From Microbacterium yannicii (GTDB lineage: Bacteria > Actinomycetota > Actinomycetes > Actinomycetales > Microbacteriaceae), in NCBI RefSeq assembly GCF_024055635.1, contig NZ_JAMXMB010000021.1, forward strand, positions 95,459 to 159,458: a DNA stretch of 64,000 bases, in the 5' to 3' direction. The notes under the pieces are model-generated. The model made no database searches. It had not been told where the DNA came from and was given only the letters and a program-made list of their open reading frames with translations. Position 1 is the first letter of the stretch; each line of letters opens with the position of its first letter. The position numbers and the translations under genes were made by a program. Below are positions 44,420-54,102 of the stretch, piece by piece.

Positions 44420-44500
44420 ATGTCTCAGGCCGTCGTCACCACGAAGCCGATTGTCTTCCTGCCTGTTCTCGGGACCACGCGCGTCGCCCTCGAGGGATAG
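44420..44500 (+). CDS. 26-codon upstream ORF (candidate regulatory leader peptide)
   Basis: This small ORF has the best ribosome binding site of the region (AAGGAGGAAGCC before ATG). The peptide starts MSQAVVTTK, has a hydrophobic, proline-containing middle (PIVFLPVLG) and ends TTRVALEG before a TAG. It lies between a strong promoter and the ABC exporter genes, 195 bases before the first one. I do not recognise the peptide. Its size, position and strong initiation suggest a leader controlling the exporter by ribosome stalling, as for known drug-resistance leaders. A longer in-frame start exists at 44273 but would lie upstream of the promoter. Confidence 0.6.
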   Translation: MSQAVVTTKPIVFLPVLGTTRVALEG

Positions 44501-44695
44501 ACCCCGGGCCGACCTCCGCTGATCCGCCGCATCCGCGGCGCCCGCGCGTCACCTCGCGCGGAAGAGGATCACCAGCTCCCGCGTTCTCGCACACAGGACG
44601 CCTCTCCGGCGACCCCGCACGCTGTCTGTGCGGTGCGCCGTCCCCGCCGTTCCCGCGGCATCGAAACACCCCCGCCACACCACTCGCCAAGGATC
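44501..44695 (+). promoter_or_regulatory. Leader region between the upstream ORF and the exporter genes
   Basis: The 195-base non-coding stretch has small hairpins: 44542-44548 with 44555-44561 (loop TCACCT) and 44615-44620 with 44628-44633. GATCC at 44521-44525 can pair with GGATC at 44566-44570 or with GGATC at 44691-44695, which overlaps the weak ribosome binding site of the exporter gene. Such mutually exclusive pairing would fit translational attenuation, but the pairings are short. Confidence 0.35.
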
Positions 44696-46534
44696 ATGAC
44701 TACGTCTTCCGCTGAGAGACTCTCCACTCCCCGCGCGCTCGCGCGCCTCCTTCCCTTCGCCAAACCCGTGCTGCCGCGACTGACCATGGGCGCCGTCAGC
44801 GCGCTCTTCGCCAGCCTGCTCGCGCTCGCCATCCCGCTCGTCCTCGAGCAGATCGTCCAGGGCCCCATCGCCTCGGGCGACGTCAGCGCCATCTGGTGGG
44901 GCGCCGGAGCGATCCTGCTCCTCGGCCTCGCCGAAGCCGGCATGGTCTGGCTGCGCCGCTGGTTCGTGCTCGCGCCGGCGACCCTCGTCGAGTACGACCT
45001 GCGCCAGACCTTCTACGCGCGCCTGCAGCGCCTTCCCGTGGCCTTCCATGACCGCTGGCAGTCGGGGCAGCTGCTCAGCCGCATGATGCAGGACATCAGC
45101 ATGCTGCGCCGCTGGCTCGCCTTCGGTCTCGTGCTGCTCGTCGTGAACGTCCTCACGATCGCCGTCGGCACCGCGCTGCTCTTCCGCTGGCACTGGCTGC
45201 TCGGAACGATCTTCCTCGTCACCTCGGCACCGCTGTGGTACGCGGGCTACCGGTTCGAGAAGACCTACGGAACGCTGGCGCGCCAGTCCCAGGACCAGGC
45301 GGGCGATCTCGCGACGTCCGTCGAGGAGAGCGTCCACGGCATCCGCGTCCTCAAGGCGTTCGGCCGCGGCAAGCATGCGCTGCAGCGCTTCACGCGGCAG
45401 GCCGAGACGCTGCGCGAGACCGAGCTGCGCAAGGCCCGCGCGGTCGGCTGGATCTGGTTCTGGCTGGTGCTGCTCCCCGACATCGCGTTCGCGCTGTGTC
45501 TGGGTGCGGGCATCTACCTCACTGCCATGGGACAGCTGCAGGGAGCCGAGCTCATCGCGTTCTTCGCGATGGCCACGGTGCTGCGCTGGCCGATGGAGTC
45601 CATCGGCTTCCTGTTCTCGTTCCTGCTCGACGCGCGCACCGCGACCGACCGCCTCTTCGAGGTGTTCGACGAGGACAACACGATCGTCGATCCCGAGAAC
45701 CCGGTCTCGATCGAGCGCCCGCAGGGCGAGCTCGTCTTCGAGGGCGCGCACTTCCGCTACCAGGATGCCGCGTCCCACGAGCGGGATCTGCTCGACGGCG
45801 TCGACCTCGTGCTGCGCCCGGGGGAGACCATGGCGCTCGTCGGCCTGACCGGGTCGGGCAAGACGACGCTCACGACGCTTCCGACGCGCCTCTACGACGT
45901 GACCGGCGGGCGCGTGACGCTCGACGGCGTGGACGTGCGCGACCTGACGCTGAAGGAGCTCCGCCGGCACATCGGCATGGCCTTCGAGGACGCGACCCTC
46001 TTCTCGCAGAGCGTGCGCGACAACGTGCTGCTCGGGCGTGAGGACCTCGTCCCCGGCAGCGACGAAGCCGAGCGCGTGCTGCGCGAGGCGCTGGGCGTCG
46101 CGCAGGCGGGATTCGTCGACGACCTGCCCGACGGCGTCGACACGATCATCGGCGAAGAGGGGCTGTCGCTCTCGGGCGGCCAGCGTCAGCGGCTCGCGCT
46201 CGCGCGCGCTGTCGCCGCTCGTCCGGCGGTGCTCGTGCTCGACGACCCGCTGTCGGCGCTCGACGTCGACACCGAGGCCCTCGTCGAGGATGCGCTGCGC
46301 CAGGTGCTGTCCGAGACGACCGCGCTCGTCGTGGCGCACCGCCCCTCGACCGTCATGCTCGCTGACCGCGTGGCGCTCCTGGAGGCCGGGCGCGTGACGG
46401 CGGTCGGCACGCACTCCGAGCTGCTGCGATCCAGCAGCCACTACCGACACGTGATCTCGAGTCTCGAGGTCGAGGAAGCACGTATGCAGGCCGCGCGACA
46501 AGCGCAGGAACCGATGGGGGAGGTGACCCTGTGA
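44696..46534 (+). CDS. ABC exporter half-transporter, degenerate catalytic site
   Basis: The 612-residue protein has six membrane helices (about residues 20-310) and a C-terminal ATPase domain: Walker [10 protein letters not shown] (from about 383), signature LSGGQRQR (from about 492), Walker [13 protein letters not shown]. The residue after the Walker B Asp is Asp (D517), where catalytic Glu is expected; such a change marks the non-hydrolysing site of heterodimeric exporters such as TM287/288 and BmrCD. The product probably pairs with the next gene to export drugs, lipids or peptides. ATG 44696 has only a weak AAGGA before it, in keeping with control by the leader. It overlaps the next gene by 4 bases. 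Confidence 0.93.
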   Translation: MTTSSAERLSTPRALARLLPFAKPVLPRLTMGAVSALFASLLALAIPLVLEQIVQGPIASGDVSAIWWGAGAILLLGLAEAGMVWLRRWFVLAPATLVEYDLRQTFYARLQRLPVAFHDRWQSGQLLSRMMQDISMLRRWLAFGLVLLVVNVLTIAVGTALLFRWHWLLGTIFLVTSAPLWYAGYRFEKTYGTLARQSQDQAGDLATSVEESVHGIRVLKAFGRGKHALQRFTRQAETLRETELRKARAVGWIWFWLVLLPDIAFALCLGAGIYLTAMGQLQGAELIAFFAMATVLRWPMESIGFLFSFLLDARTATDRLFEVFDEDNTIVDPENPVSIERPQGELVFEGAHFRYQDAASHERDLLDGVDLVLRPGETMALVGLTGSGKTTLTTLPTRLYDVTGGRVTLDGVDVRDLTLKELRRHIGMAFEDATLFSQSVRDNVLLGREDLVPGSDEAERVLREALGVAQAGFVDDLPDGVDTIIGEEGLSLSGGQRQRLALARAVAARPAVLVLDDPLSALDVDTEALVEDALRQVLSETTALVVAHRPSTVMLADRVALLEAGRVTAVGTHSELLRSSSHYRHVISSLEVEEARMQAARQAQEPMGEVTL

Positions 46535-48345
46535 GCACCACAGTGACCGGAACGAGCGGCGAAGACCGCTCCGACTACACGCAGGCCGAGAGCAAGGAGA
46601 TCCGCAGGCGCTCGCTGCGCCTGCTGGGCTCGCTCATCACCCCGGTGCGCGCCCAGCTGATCCTGGCCGGCGTCGTGCTGGTGGTCTCGACGGCGCTCCG
46701 CGTCGCGGGCCCGTGGCTGATCGGCATCGGCATCAACAACGCCCTGCCGGCTGCGGTGGAGCGGATGGACTGGATGCCGACGATCCTCGTCGTGCTGGTC
46801 TACCTGGTGACCGCGATCGGCGGTGCCGCCCTCATCGGCTGGTACGTCGTGGTGGCCGCGCGCCTCACACAGGCGGTCATGCTCGACCTGCGCAAGCGCA
46901 TCTTCCTGCACACCCAGCGGCTGAGCCTGGAATTCCACGAGTCCTACACGTCGGGCCGCATCATCTCCCGTCAGACGAGCGACCTCGACACGATTCGGGA
47001 ACTCCTCGACGGCGGTCTCAACGAGCTCGTCTCGGGCATCCTGTACGGCGCCTTCACACTGGCCGCGCTGTACATGGTGGACTGGCAGTCGGGAGTGATC
47101 CTGACCGTCATGGGCATTCCGCTCTACCTGCTGATGCGCTGGTTCTACTCGCGCTCGCAGCTCGTGTACCGCGAGTCGCGCGTCATCAGCGCGAAGGTGA
47201 TCGTCAAGTTCGTCGAGACGATGACCGGTATCCGCGCCGTGAAGGCCTTCCGCAAGGAGGACCGCAACGACGAGGAGTTCGGCGCCGTCGCGATGGACTA
47301 CCGCGATGTGAACATGCGCTCGATCCGCCTCTTCGGCACGTTCGAGCCGGGCCTCATGGCCGTCGCGTCGGTGACGCTGGCGGTCGTGATCGCGTGGGGC
47401 GGCATCCGTGTCGTCGACGGGGCGATGGAGATCGGCTTCCTGCTGTCCGCCGTGCTGTACGTGCGCAACTTCTTCTCGCCGCTGCAGGAGGTCGCGTTCT
47501 TCCTGAACTCGTACCAGTCGGCGACGGCGGCGCTCGAGAAGGTGTCGGGCGTGCTGGAGGAGGAGCCCACGGTTCCCGACCCGAAGCAGCCGGTCGACCT
47601 CTGGACGGCGAAGGGCCACCTCGAGTTCCGCAACGTGGAGTTCGGGTACGGCAACGGGCGCACGATCCTGCCGGACTTCTCGCTCGACATCCCCGCCGGG
47701 CAGACCATCGCGCTCGTCGGCACGACGGGCGCCGGCAAGTCGACGCTCGCCAAGCTCGTGTCGCGGTTCTACGACCCGACCCGAGGCGCGGTGACGCTCG
47801 ACGACGTCGACCTCCGCTCGCTGCACCCGAAGGATCTCCGCCGCGCGATCGTCATGGTCACGCAGGAGGCCTACCTCTTCAGCGGCACGGTCGCCGACAA
47901 CATCGCGCTCGGCAAACCAGACGCGACGCTCGACGAGATCAAGGCCGCTGCGAGGGCGGTGGGGGCGGATGCCTTCATCGAGGCGCTGCCCGACGGCTAC
48001 GACACCGACGTGAACAAGCGCGGTGGGCGTGTCTCGGCGGGCCAGCGCCAGCTGGTCTCGTTCGCACGCGCCTTCCTCGCGAACCCGGCGGTGCTCATCC
48101 TCGATGAGGCGACGGCGTCGCTCGACATGCCGTCGGAGCGTCAGATCCAGGATGCCCTGCAGACCCTGCTCGCCGACCGCACCGCGATCATCATCGCGCA
48201 CCGTCTGTCGACGGTCGCGATCGCCGACCGCGTGCTGGTCATGGAGCATGGCCGCATCATCGAGGACGACGCACCCGAGGCGCTGATCGCCGGCGCCGGC
48301 AAGTTCGCCCAGCTCCATAGTGCCTGGAGGGAGTCGCTGGTCTGA
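46531..48345 (+). CDS. ABC exporter half-transporter, catalytically competent partner
   Basis: The 604-residue protein has the same layout: six helices, then Walker [10 protein letters not shown] (from about 397) and Walker [13 protein letters not shown] with the catalytic Glu (E526). Its signature motif is altered to VSAGQRQL. In a heterodimer the altered signature faces the degenerate Walker B of the first protein, so both defects fall in one ATP site and the other site is intact. GTG start overlaps the upstream stop (GTGA), with GGGGAGG just upstream. Its last codons lie in a 79-bp tandem repeat that continues beyond the stop. Substrate unknown. Confidence 0.94.
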   Translation: MSTTVTGTSGEDRSDYTQAESKEIRRRSLRLLGSLITPVRAQLILAGVVLVVSTALRVAGPWLIGIGINNALPAAVERMDWMPTILVVLVYLVTAIGGAALIGWYVVVAARLTQAVMLDLRKRIFLHTQRLSLEFHESYTSGRIISRQTSDLDTIRELLDGGLNELVSGILYGAFTLAALYMVDWQSGVILTVMGIPLYLLMRWFYSRSQLVYRESRVISAKVIVKFVETMTGIRAVKAFRKEDRNDEEFGAVAMDYRDVNMRSIRLFGTFEPGLMAVASVTLAVVIAWGGIRVVDGAMEIGFLLSAVLYVRNFFSPLQEVAFFLNSYQSATAALEKVSGVLEEEPTVPDPKQPVDLWTAKGHLEFRNVEFGYGNGRTILPDFSLDIPAGQTIALVGTTGAGKSTLAKLVSRFYDPTRGAVTLDDVDLRSLHPKDLRRAIVMVTQEAYLFSGTVADNIALGKPDATLDEIKAAARAVGADAFIEALPDGYDTDVNKRGGRVSAGQRQLVSFARAFLANPAVLILDEATASLDMPSERQIQDALQTLLADRTAIIIAHRLSTVAIADRVLVMEHGRIIEDDAPEALIAGAGKFAQLHSAWRESLV

Positions 48346-48503
48346 TCACCGAGTCCTCGTCCGCGCACAGGGTCGCCGGCCTCCGGGCCAGCGACCCCGG
48401 GCCTGGAGTGAGTCGCTGGTCTGATCACCGAGTCCTCGTCCGAGCACAGGGTCGCCGGCCTCCGGGCCAGCGACCCCGGGCCTGGAGGGAGCCGCCGGTC
48501 TGA
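48322..48503. repeat. 79-bp tandem repeat spanning the exporter stop codon
   Basis: Two full copies start at 48322 and 48401 and a partial third copy (about 24 bases) starts at 48480. The first copy contains the last seven codons and the TGA of the second exporter gene; later copies repeat this stretch outside the gene. Each full copy holds a hairpin (48370-48397 and 48449-48476): a 7-bp stem GGGTCGC/GCGACCC, one mismatch, then GGCC/GGCC around a TCCG loop. Confidence 0.9.
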
Positions 48504-48524
48504 TCGCCCCGCCTCGCGAGACCC

Positions 48525-48565
48525 GGATGCCCCGGCCCACCTGTCCACACAGGGCCGGGGCATCC
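48525..48565. terminator. Bidirectional terminator between exporter and mannan operons
   Basis: A perfect 14-bp stem (48525-48538 with 48552-48565; outer arm GGATGCCCCGG) with a 13-base loop lies between the convergent exporter and BadF-kinase genes. It can end transcription from both sides. Confidence 0.85.
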
Positions 48566-48627
48566 GCTGTCCTCCGGGATTCTCGCGCGCCCGAGCGCCG
48601 GGCAGATCCCCGAGCGGACGGAGCGTG

Positions 48628-49539
48628 TCAGGCGCGGGCGATCGAGACCCCGTGGGCGAGCGGATGCTGCGGCGCGAGGTCTGCGAGAGCGGCGGCGCCG
48701 TCGATCCCATGCCCGCGCGGCTCCACGAGGGTGACGTTCAGCTCGCTCGCGGCGATGTGCGAGGAGAACGCCTCGAGCAGCTGCGGCGAGCGGAAGACGC
48801 CCCCGATGGCGCACGCTGCGAACAGCTCGTCCGGATCATCCGAGCGGACGCGGCGCAGCGACGTCTCGACGCTGTGGGCGAGCTCGCCGCCTGCGCGCAC
48901 GGTGATGTGCTGCGAGACGGCGTCGCCGTCGGAGGCCAGGCGCGCGACGTGTTCGGCGAGTGAGGCGACGACGCTCACCCGGTCGTCGGCGGACTGCAGG
49001 TGGATGTACGCCTGCCCGAGGTCGGGCCACCGCTCCTCGGCGACGGTGCGCAGCCGGGTCGCCGGTCCCCGTCCGTCGAATTCGCGCATCACCGCGTCGA
49101 GAGCCTCGCGCCCGATCCAGTACCCGGAGCCGGCGTCGCCCATGAGGTAGCCCCACCCGTCGACGCGCGCGACGCGCTCGGCGCCGACGGCGAGCGTGAC
49201 CACGCCGGTGCCGGCGGCCACGACCGCGCCGCGGGTGTCGCCGAGGGCACCCAGGAACGAGGTGGTCGAATCGTGCGCGAGGATCACCTCGCGCACCATG
49301 GGATCGGCGATGCGGGCGAGGAACTCGGCGGCATCCGCCTCCTTGGTCGTCAGCCCCGACACGCCCGCGCTGACGACCGACACCTCGACGCCGGTGCGCG
49401 CGATCGCGGCGTGGGCGACGGCGGCGAGCTGCGGCAGCAGCGGCTCATGGGTCCGGATGCCGGGGAACAGCAGATCGTGCTCGCCCACGCGGACCTTGAT
49501 GCCGGTCTGCCCGGCATCGATGGCCAGAACTGTGCTCAT
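48628..49539 (-). CDS. BadF/BadG/BcrA/BcrD ATPase family protein (N-acetylglucosamine kinase-like)
   Basis: The product (303 residues from this start) has the actin-like ATPase fold: phosphate-1 motif VLAIDAGQTGIKV at the N-terminus, VVAAGTGVVTLAV as phosphate-2 and the segment GDAGSGYWIGREAL typical of the N-acetylglucosamine kinase-like branch. It probably phosphorylates a sugar released by the neighbouring hydrolases. The frame stays open upstream to an ATG at 49722 that overlaps the GH113 stop (ATGA), which would add 61 Gly/Ala/Asp-rich residues. I chose 49539 because the family fold begins right there, but the longer form cannot be excluded. Last gene of the mannan operon. Confidence 0.85.
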   Translation of the reverse strand: MSTVLAIDAGQTGIKVRVGEHDLLFPGIRTHEPLLPQLAAVAHAAIARTGVEVSVVSAGVSGLTTKEADAAEFLARIADPMVREVILAHDSTTSFLGALGDTRGAVVAAGTGVVTLAVGAERVARVDGWGYLMGDAGSGYWIGREALDAVMREFDGRGPATRLRTVAEERWPDLGQAYIHLQSADDRVSVVASLAEHVARLASDGDAVSQHITVRAGGELAHSVETSLRRVRSDDPDELFAACAIGGVFRSPQLLEAFSSHIAASELNVTLVEPRGHGIDGAAALADLAPQHPLAHGVSIARA

Positions 49540-49718
49540 GCGGCTGTCGCTCCCTCTTCCCGCCGAGTCGCTCGCGCCGGTGCGGACGGTCCCGTTCGCC
49601 GGCCGGGCCTCGCCGGCGCCGTCCCCGTCGCGCCGGCCGTTGCCGGCCGCCGCGTCATCCCACGATGATGCTCCACCTGTCGGGGCCTCCGCGGATACCC
49701 CTGTCGCCGTGCGCTCGG

Positions 49719-50702
49719 TCATGACTGCTGCGGCATCCGTGCCTGGCCCGCGCGCAGACGGTACGCCTCCCGCAGGAAGTTGCCGGCCGGCTTGCCGTAC
49801 GGGCAGTAGTCGTCGTTCTGCGCCGCATCCTCAGCGGCGTAGAGGGCGGGCGGCCAATCCCACAGCATGAAGCCGCGCACCCAGGGGCGCGCGTCGCACG
49901 CGGCGAACATCGCCTCGTAGTAGCGCAGCTGCGCGTCGCCCGACGGGGCGCCGGGCAGGGACCAGTCGTTGGGGCGGTCGGGCGAGCCCGCGCGCGAGGG
50001 GCATCCGGCCTCCATGAAGAAGAACGGCTTGCCCGTCGCGGCGACGGCCTTCTCGATGCGGTCGAGCTCGGCATCCCACCGGTCGATGGGGTAGTAGCCG
50101 CTCGAGGTGACGACGTCCACCGCGTCCCACCACGCGAGGCGGTTTTCCTGGTACTTGTCGCAGTTGTACGTGACGACGCCCGAGTACACGGCTCGCACGG
50201 CGGCGATGAGGTCGCGCCACTCGGCCTCGCGGGCGTCGGCGCGCACCATCTCGCAGCCGATGCAGAGCATTTCGCAGCCCTCGGTCTCGGCGATGCGCGC
50301 CGCGTGCAGGATGAAGTCGCGGTACGAGGCGAACCAGTCGCCCCAGGTGGGTTCTCCCGGCACGTCCTCATCGAAGAAGCCGATGTACGCGCGCCAGGTC
50401 CCGTCCGCGACATTGACGACGGGCTTGAGGCACACCTCGAGACCCAGCGCCTTGGCCTCGCGGATGGCCCACACGATCTCTTCATCGGTGACCGTCGGCG
50501 CCTCGCGGAAGCGCACCTCGGTGGACTGCGCGGTGTCCTGCAGGGCCGCATAGGCGATCGCCGTCCAGTTCACCCCGTGCTCGGACATCGCCCGGAGGGA
50601 CTCGGATGCCGCGGCCGTCGCCCACGTGCCGCGCACCCCCGTCCAGCCCCAGGTCATGCCGGCCACATACGGCTCCAGCGCCTGGGCCGCGTCGACGCTC
50701 AC
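49719..50702 (-). CDS. Glycoside hydrolase family 113-like beta-mannanase
   Basis: The 327-residue protein fits GH113 (clan A TIM barrel), whose known members cut beta-1,4-mannan and manno-oligosaccharides. Segments MTWGWTG, the acid/base region CIGCEMV (E151) and the nucleophile region FFFMEAGCPS (E231) sit as in that family. There is no signal peptide, so it should act in the cytoplasm on imported oligosaccharides. The GTG start overlaps the beta-mannosidase stop by 4 bases, and its own stop overlaps a possible start of the kinase gene. Family call is from motif recognition. Confidence 0.82.
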   Translation of the reverse strand: MSVDAAQALEPYVAGMTWGWTGVRGTWATAAASESLRAMSEHGVNWTAIAYAALQDTAQSTEVRFREAPTVTDEEIVWAIREAKALGLEVCLKPVVNVADGTWRAYIGFFDEDVPGEPTWGDWFASYRDFILHAARIAETEGCEMLCIGCEMVRADAREAEWRDLIAAVRAVYSGVVTYNCDKYQENRLAWWDAVDVVTSSGYYPIDRWDAELDRIEKAVAATGKPFFFMEAGCPSRAGSPDRPNDWSLPGAPSGDAQLRYYEAMFAACDARPWVRGFMLWDWPPALYAAEDAAQNDDYCPYGKPAGNFLREAYRLRAGQARMPQQS

Positions 50703-53203
50703 GACGCGACCAGTTCGTTGGCCGTGCGCAGCACCCGCGGATCCGAGAGTGCGGATGCTGCGAGCCCGTCGCCGTCGTGTCGCACGAGCAGCGTCGTGCT
50801 CTCACCCGGCAGCAGCGTCACGAGCGCGTCGGACGCGACGGCAGCGGGATCGATCTTGTCGACGAGCAGGGTCAGATCGCGCACCAGGCTGGACGCGGTC
50901 ACCGTGACCAGCGTGCCGTCGGCCGCGGGCTCGGCGCGCACATCGACCCGCGCGGCGCCGAGTGCCGAATCTCGCGGCTCGGCGAAGAACCAGAAACCGC
51001 GCACGTCATCGACGCCGGCGACGACCAACTCGCTCGCCGTGTCGGACGCCGTGACGACGTCGCCGGGAAGGGACACGGAGATGGTCTCTCGGGGTGCGAG
51101 GGAGACCGGCACGGTGAACCGGCCGAGCTCGTCGCCGCCGAAACCGACGCGGCGCGCCACCAGCTCGCCCTCCCAGGCCTCGGCGGTGTCGTTGACGAGC
51201 ACGGCAGCGAGCCCGCCGTCACGGGGCTGCACGGTCACGGCCCGCGGGGCGAACGCGTTCTTGAGGGCGTAGTACAGCGGCTTCGGCCGCTCGTCGCCGT
51301 CGATGGCCGCCCACGAGGTGACCGGCCAGCAGTCGTTGAGCTGCCACACGACCGCGCCCTGCGTGTGCGGCGCCCACGAGCGGAAATGCTCGAGCGCGGT
51401 GCGGACGGCCAGAGCCTGGTTGAGCTGCATCGCCCAGTGCCAGTCCTCCATGGCCTCCGGCATCCGGAAATGGGGGATCAGGCCGCCCGTGAGCTTGGTG
51501 TTGCCCTCCATCGCCTTCTGATGGACGATCATGCCGGGCGACTCGGGCGTGAGCGGGTCGTCGGTGATGGAGCGGACGAGCGTGCTCCAGGTCGGCGGGC
51601 CCTGCCAGCCGAACTCGGCCACGAATCGCGGCTTGTGGTCGCGGTACGTCGTCCAGTCGAGCCGGTTCCACTGCTCCCACAGGTGCATCGAGCCGTGCTG
51701 CTCGTCGTTGGGGTGCGCTCCGGTCTGACGCTCCCCGTCCCAGCCGGCACCCGGGCTGAACGGGCTGCCCGGGGCGTACGGCACGTGGGGGCCCAGTTCC
51801 GCGATCAGCGCGGGGAAGAGCTCGTAGTAGTAGTGCGCGCCCCAGGACTTGCCGTCCAGGCGCTGCTTCCAGCCCCAGTCCTCGTACCCCCAGAGGTTCT
51901 CGTTGTTGCCGGTCAGCAGCACGAGCGAGGCGTGGTGGCCGAGCCGCACGATGTTCTCGCGTGCCTCCGCCTCGACCTCGGAGCGCAACGGCTCCTCCTC
52001 CGCGTACGCGGCGCACGCGAACAGGAAGTCCTGCCAGACCAGGAGGCCGAGCTCATCGGCGAGCTCGTAGAAGTCATCCGATTCGTAGAGCCCGCCGCCC
52101 CACACCCGGATGAGGTTGAGGTTGGCGTCGAGCGCCTGGTCGAAGCGGCGCCGCAGGCGGTCTCGCGTGACGCGCACCGTCAGGGCATCGTCGGGGATCC
52201 AGTTGACGCCCTTCACGAAGATCGGCTGATCGTTGACCACGAGGGTGAACGGCGTGCCCGACTCGTCGGGCGTCATGTCCCATCGCACATCGCGGAACCC
52301 GACCACCCGGTGCGTCGCGTCCAGCGGGTGCGGGCGATCGTCGCCGTGCAGGCGCACGTCGACGACGTAGAGCGGCTGCTCGCCGTAGCCCGCCGGCCAC
52401 CAGCGACGCACGTCCGGCAGCTCCAGTCGCACGCGCGCACGATCGCCCTCGACCTCGACGACGGTCCCCGGAAGCGACCCGTCGCCCAGCCCGGGTCCGT
52501 TGACCGTGACGCTCACCGAGAGGGGGACGGTCTCCACGGCCCCTCGCTCGATCTCCACCTCGACCTCGATGACGCCGCCGTCGCCCGCCGGCGTCGCGAC
52601 CACGCGCGCCTGTGCCAGCCGCGCGACCGACCATGACTCGAGGCCGACGGGCTTGACGATGCCGCTGGTGTACGTCGCGATGCCCCAGTCCCAGCCGAAG
52701 CTGCACGCCGACTTGCGGATGGCGTCGTACGGCAGCGGATACGGGCGCTGCCGCACGCCGAGGGCGGCGCTCTGCTCGTTGGCGTACTTGACGGGGGAGC
52801 GGAAGCGCACGACGAGATCGTTGTCGCCCTCGACCAGCGCGTCCCGCACGTCGAACCGGTAGGAGCGGTGCTGATTGGCGGTCGCCCCCATCTCGTGCCC
52901 GTTGAGCGAGATGGTCGTCACGGTGTCGAGACCCTGGAAGACGAGATCCGTGCGTTCCGCGGCATCCCGGCTCCAGGTGAACGTGGTGGCGTACGTCCAG
53001 TCGACGAGGCCGATCCACGCCAGCGCCGACTCGTTGTCGTCGAGGAACGGGTCGGGGATGAGGTCGGCCGCGAGAAGGTCGGTGTGCACGCAGCCGGGCA
53101 CGACGGCTGGGACCGTGGCGTCGAATCCGGCCGGTGCCGGCCCGGCCTCCGCACGGAGGGTCCAACCAGAGTCGAGAGGACGGAACGAGAGGGCGGTGGT
53201 CAC
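50699..53203 (-). CDS. Beta-mannosidase, glycoside hydrolase family 2
   Basis: The 834-residue enzyme releases mannose from non-reducing ends of beta-1,4-mannooligosaccharides. The N-terminal sugar-binding and immunoglobulin-like GH2 domains (segment GWDWGIATYTSGI is typical of mannosidases) precede the TIM barrel, where LIRVWGGGLYESDDFYELADE-type sequence is followed by the acid/base Glu in TGNNEN (E435) and the nucleophile in FVAEFGWQG (E530). No signal peptide. GTG at 53203 overlaps the permease stop by 4 bases; the frame is open further upstream but only as a shadow of the permease gene. Confidence 0.95.
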   Translation of the reverse strand: MTTALSFRPLDSGWTLRAEAGPAPAGFDATVPAVVPGCVHTDLLAADLIPDPFLDDNESALAWIGLVDWTYATTFTWSRDAAERTDLVFQGLDTVTTISLNGHEMGATANQHRSYRFDVRDALVEGDNDLVVRFRSPVKYANEQSAALGVRQRPYPLPYDAIRKSACSFGWDWGIATYTSGIVKPVGLESWSVARLAQARVVATPAGDGGVIEVEVEIERGAVETVPLSVSVTVNGPGLGDGSLPGTVVEVEGDRARVRLELPDVRRWWPAGYGEQPLYVVDVRLHGDDRPHPLDATHRVVGFRDVRWDMTPDESGTPFTLVVNDQPIFVKGVNWIPDDALTVRVTRDRLRRRFDQALDANLNLIRVWGGGLYESDDFYELADELGLLVWQDFLFACAAYAEEEPLRSEVEAEARENIVRLGHHASLVLLTGNNENLWGYEDWGWKQRLDGKSWGAHYYYELFPALIAELGPHVPYAPGSPFSPGAGWDGERQTGAHPNDEQHGSMHLWEQWNRLDWTTYRDHKPRFVAEFGWQGPPTWSTLVRSITDDPLTPESPGMIVHQKAMEGNTKLTGGLIPHFRMPEAMEDWHWAMQLNQALAVRTALEHFRSWAPHTQGAVVWQLNDCWPVTSWAAIDGDERPKPLYYALKNAFAPRAVTVQPRDGGLAAVLVNDTAEAWEGELVARRVGFGGDELGRFTVPVSLAPRETISVSLPGDVVTASDTASELVVAGVDDVRGFWFFAEPRDSALGAARVDVRAEPAADGTLVTVTASSLVRDLTLLVDKIDPAAVASDALVTLLPGESTTLLVRHDGDGLAASALSDPRVLRTANELVAS

Positions 53204-54102
53204 TTGACGGCTCCTGCGGTGAGGCCCTTGTAGATCCATCGCTGCAGCAGCAGGAAGGCGACGAGGGTCGGGATGATGACGAGGACGGTGCCGGCCGAGA
53301 TGACCTCCCACTGGGCGCCGAACGGTCCCTTGAAGCGGAACAGCGACGTGGAGATCAGACCTTCTGACGGCAGATAGAGGAATGGTGCGTAGAACTCGTT
53401 GTACACCGCGATGCCCTTGATGATGACGACCGTCGCGATGGCGGGCCGCAGCAGCGGCAGGATGATGCGCCAGTAGATGGTCCAGCGGTTCGCGCCGTCG
53501 ATCATCGCCGCCTCGTCGAGCGAGACGGGGATCGACTGCATGAACTGGATGAACAGGTAGATCGCGATGATGTCCGTTCCCATGAACAGCAGGATCAGCG
53601 CGGCCTTGGTGTCGTAGAGCCCGAGGTTGTTGATGAGCTGGAATGTCGCCACCTGGCTCGTCACGCTGGGGATGAGCGTCGCGACGAGGAACAGCCCGAA
53701 CACCAGCTTCTTGCCGCGGAACGCGAACCGGTCGAGGGCGTACGCGGCCATGGTGCCGATGAAGATCGTGCCGGCGAGTGAGACCACGAGCACGATCGTC
53801 GTGTTCACGAAGCCCTCGAGCATCTTGCCGCTCGTGAACGCCGTGACGAAGTTGTCGAAGTTGAACCAATTCTCCGGCGGGTCGAACGGACCGGTCTGCG
53901 CGTACTCCGGTGCGGTCTTGAGGCTGGCGAAGACGAGCACCGACAGCGGCAGCAGCGTCAGCAGCGACGCGATGATCAGGCTGAGGTACTTCGCCGTGGT
54001 GGCGCTCACGCCGCGGAGGCGCTCGATGGGAGAGCGGCCGCGGATCGTGCGAGGGGGGCTGGTGCGCAACGGCATCGTGCGCAGCGGTTCGGTGGTGGTC
54101 AT
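53200..54102 (-). CDS. Sugar ABC transporter permease (MalG/CUT1 type)
   Basis: The 300-residue membrane protein has six helices and the EAA loop DEAAMIDGANRWTIYWRI that contacts the ATPase. It is the second permease of a CUT1 oligosaccharide importer. ATG at 54102 overlaps the first permease stop (ATGA); an in-frame ATG 15 codons upstream would lie inside that gene. No ATPase gene is in the window, so a shared MsmX/UgpC-like ATPase elsewhere is likely. Confidence 0.94.
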   Translation of the reverse strand: MTTTEPLRTMPLRTSPPRTIRGRSPIERLRGVSATTAKYLSLIIASLLTLLPLSVLVFASLKTAPEYAQTGPFDPPENWFNFDNFVTAFTSGKMLEGFVNTTIVLVVSLAGTIFIGTMAAYALDRFAFRGKKLVFGLFLVATLIPSVTSQVATFQLINNLGLYDTKAALILLFMGTDIIAIYLFIQFMQSIPVSLDEAAMIDGANRWTIYWRIILPLLRPAIATVVIIKGIAVYNEFYAPFLYLPSEGLISTSLFRFKGPFGAQWEVISAGTVLVIIPTLVAFLLLQRWIYKGLTAGAVK

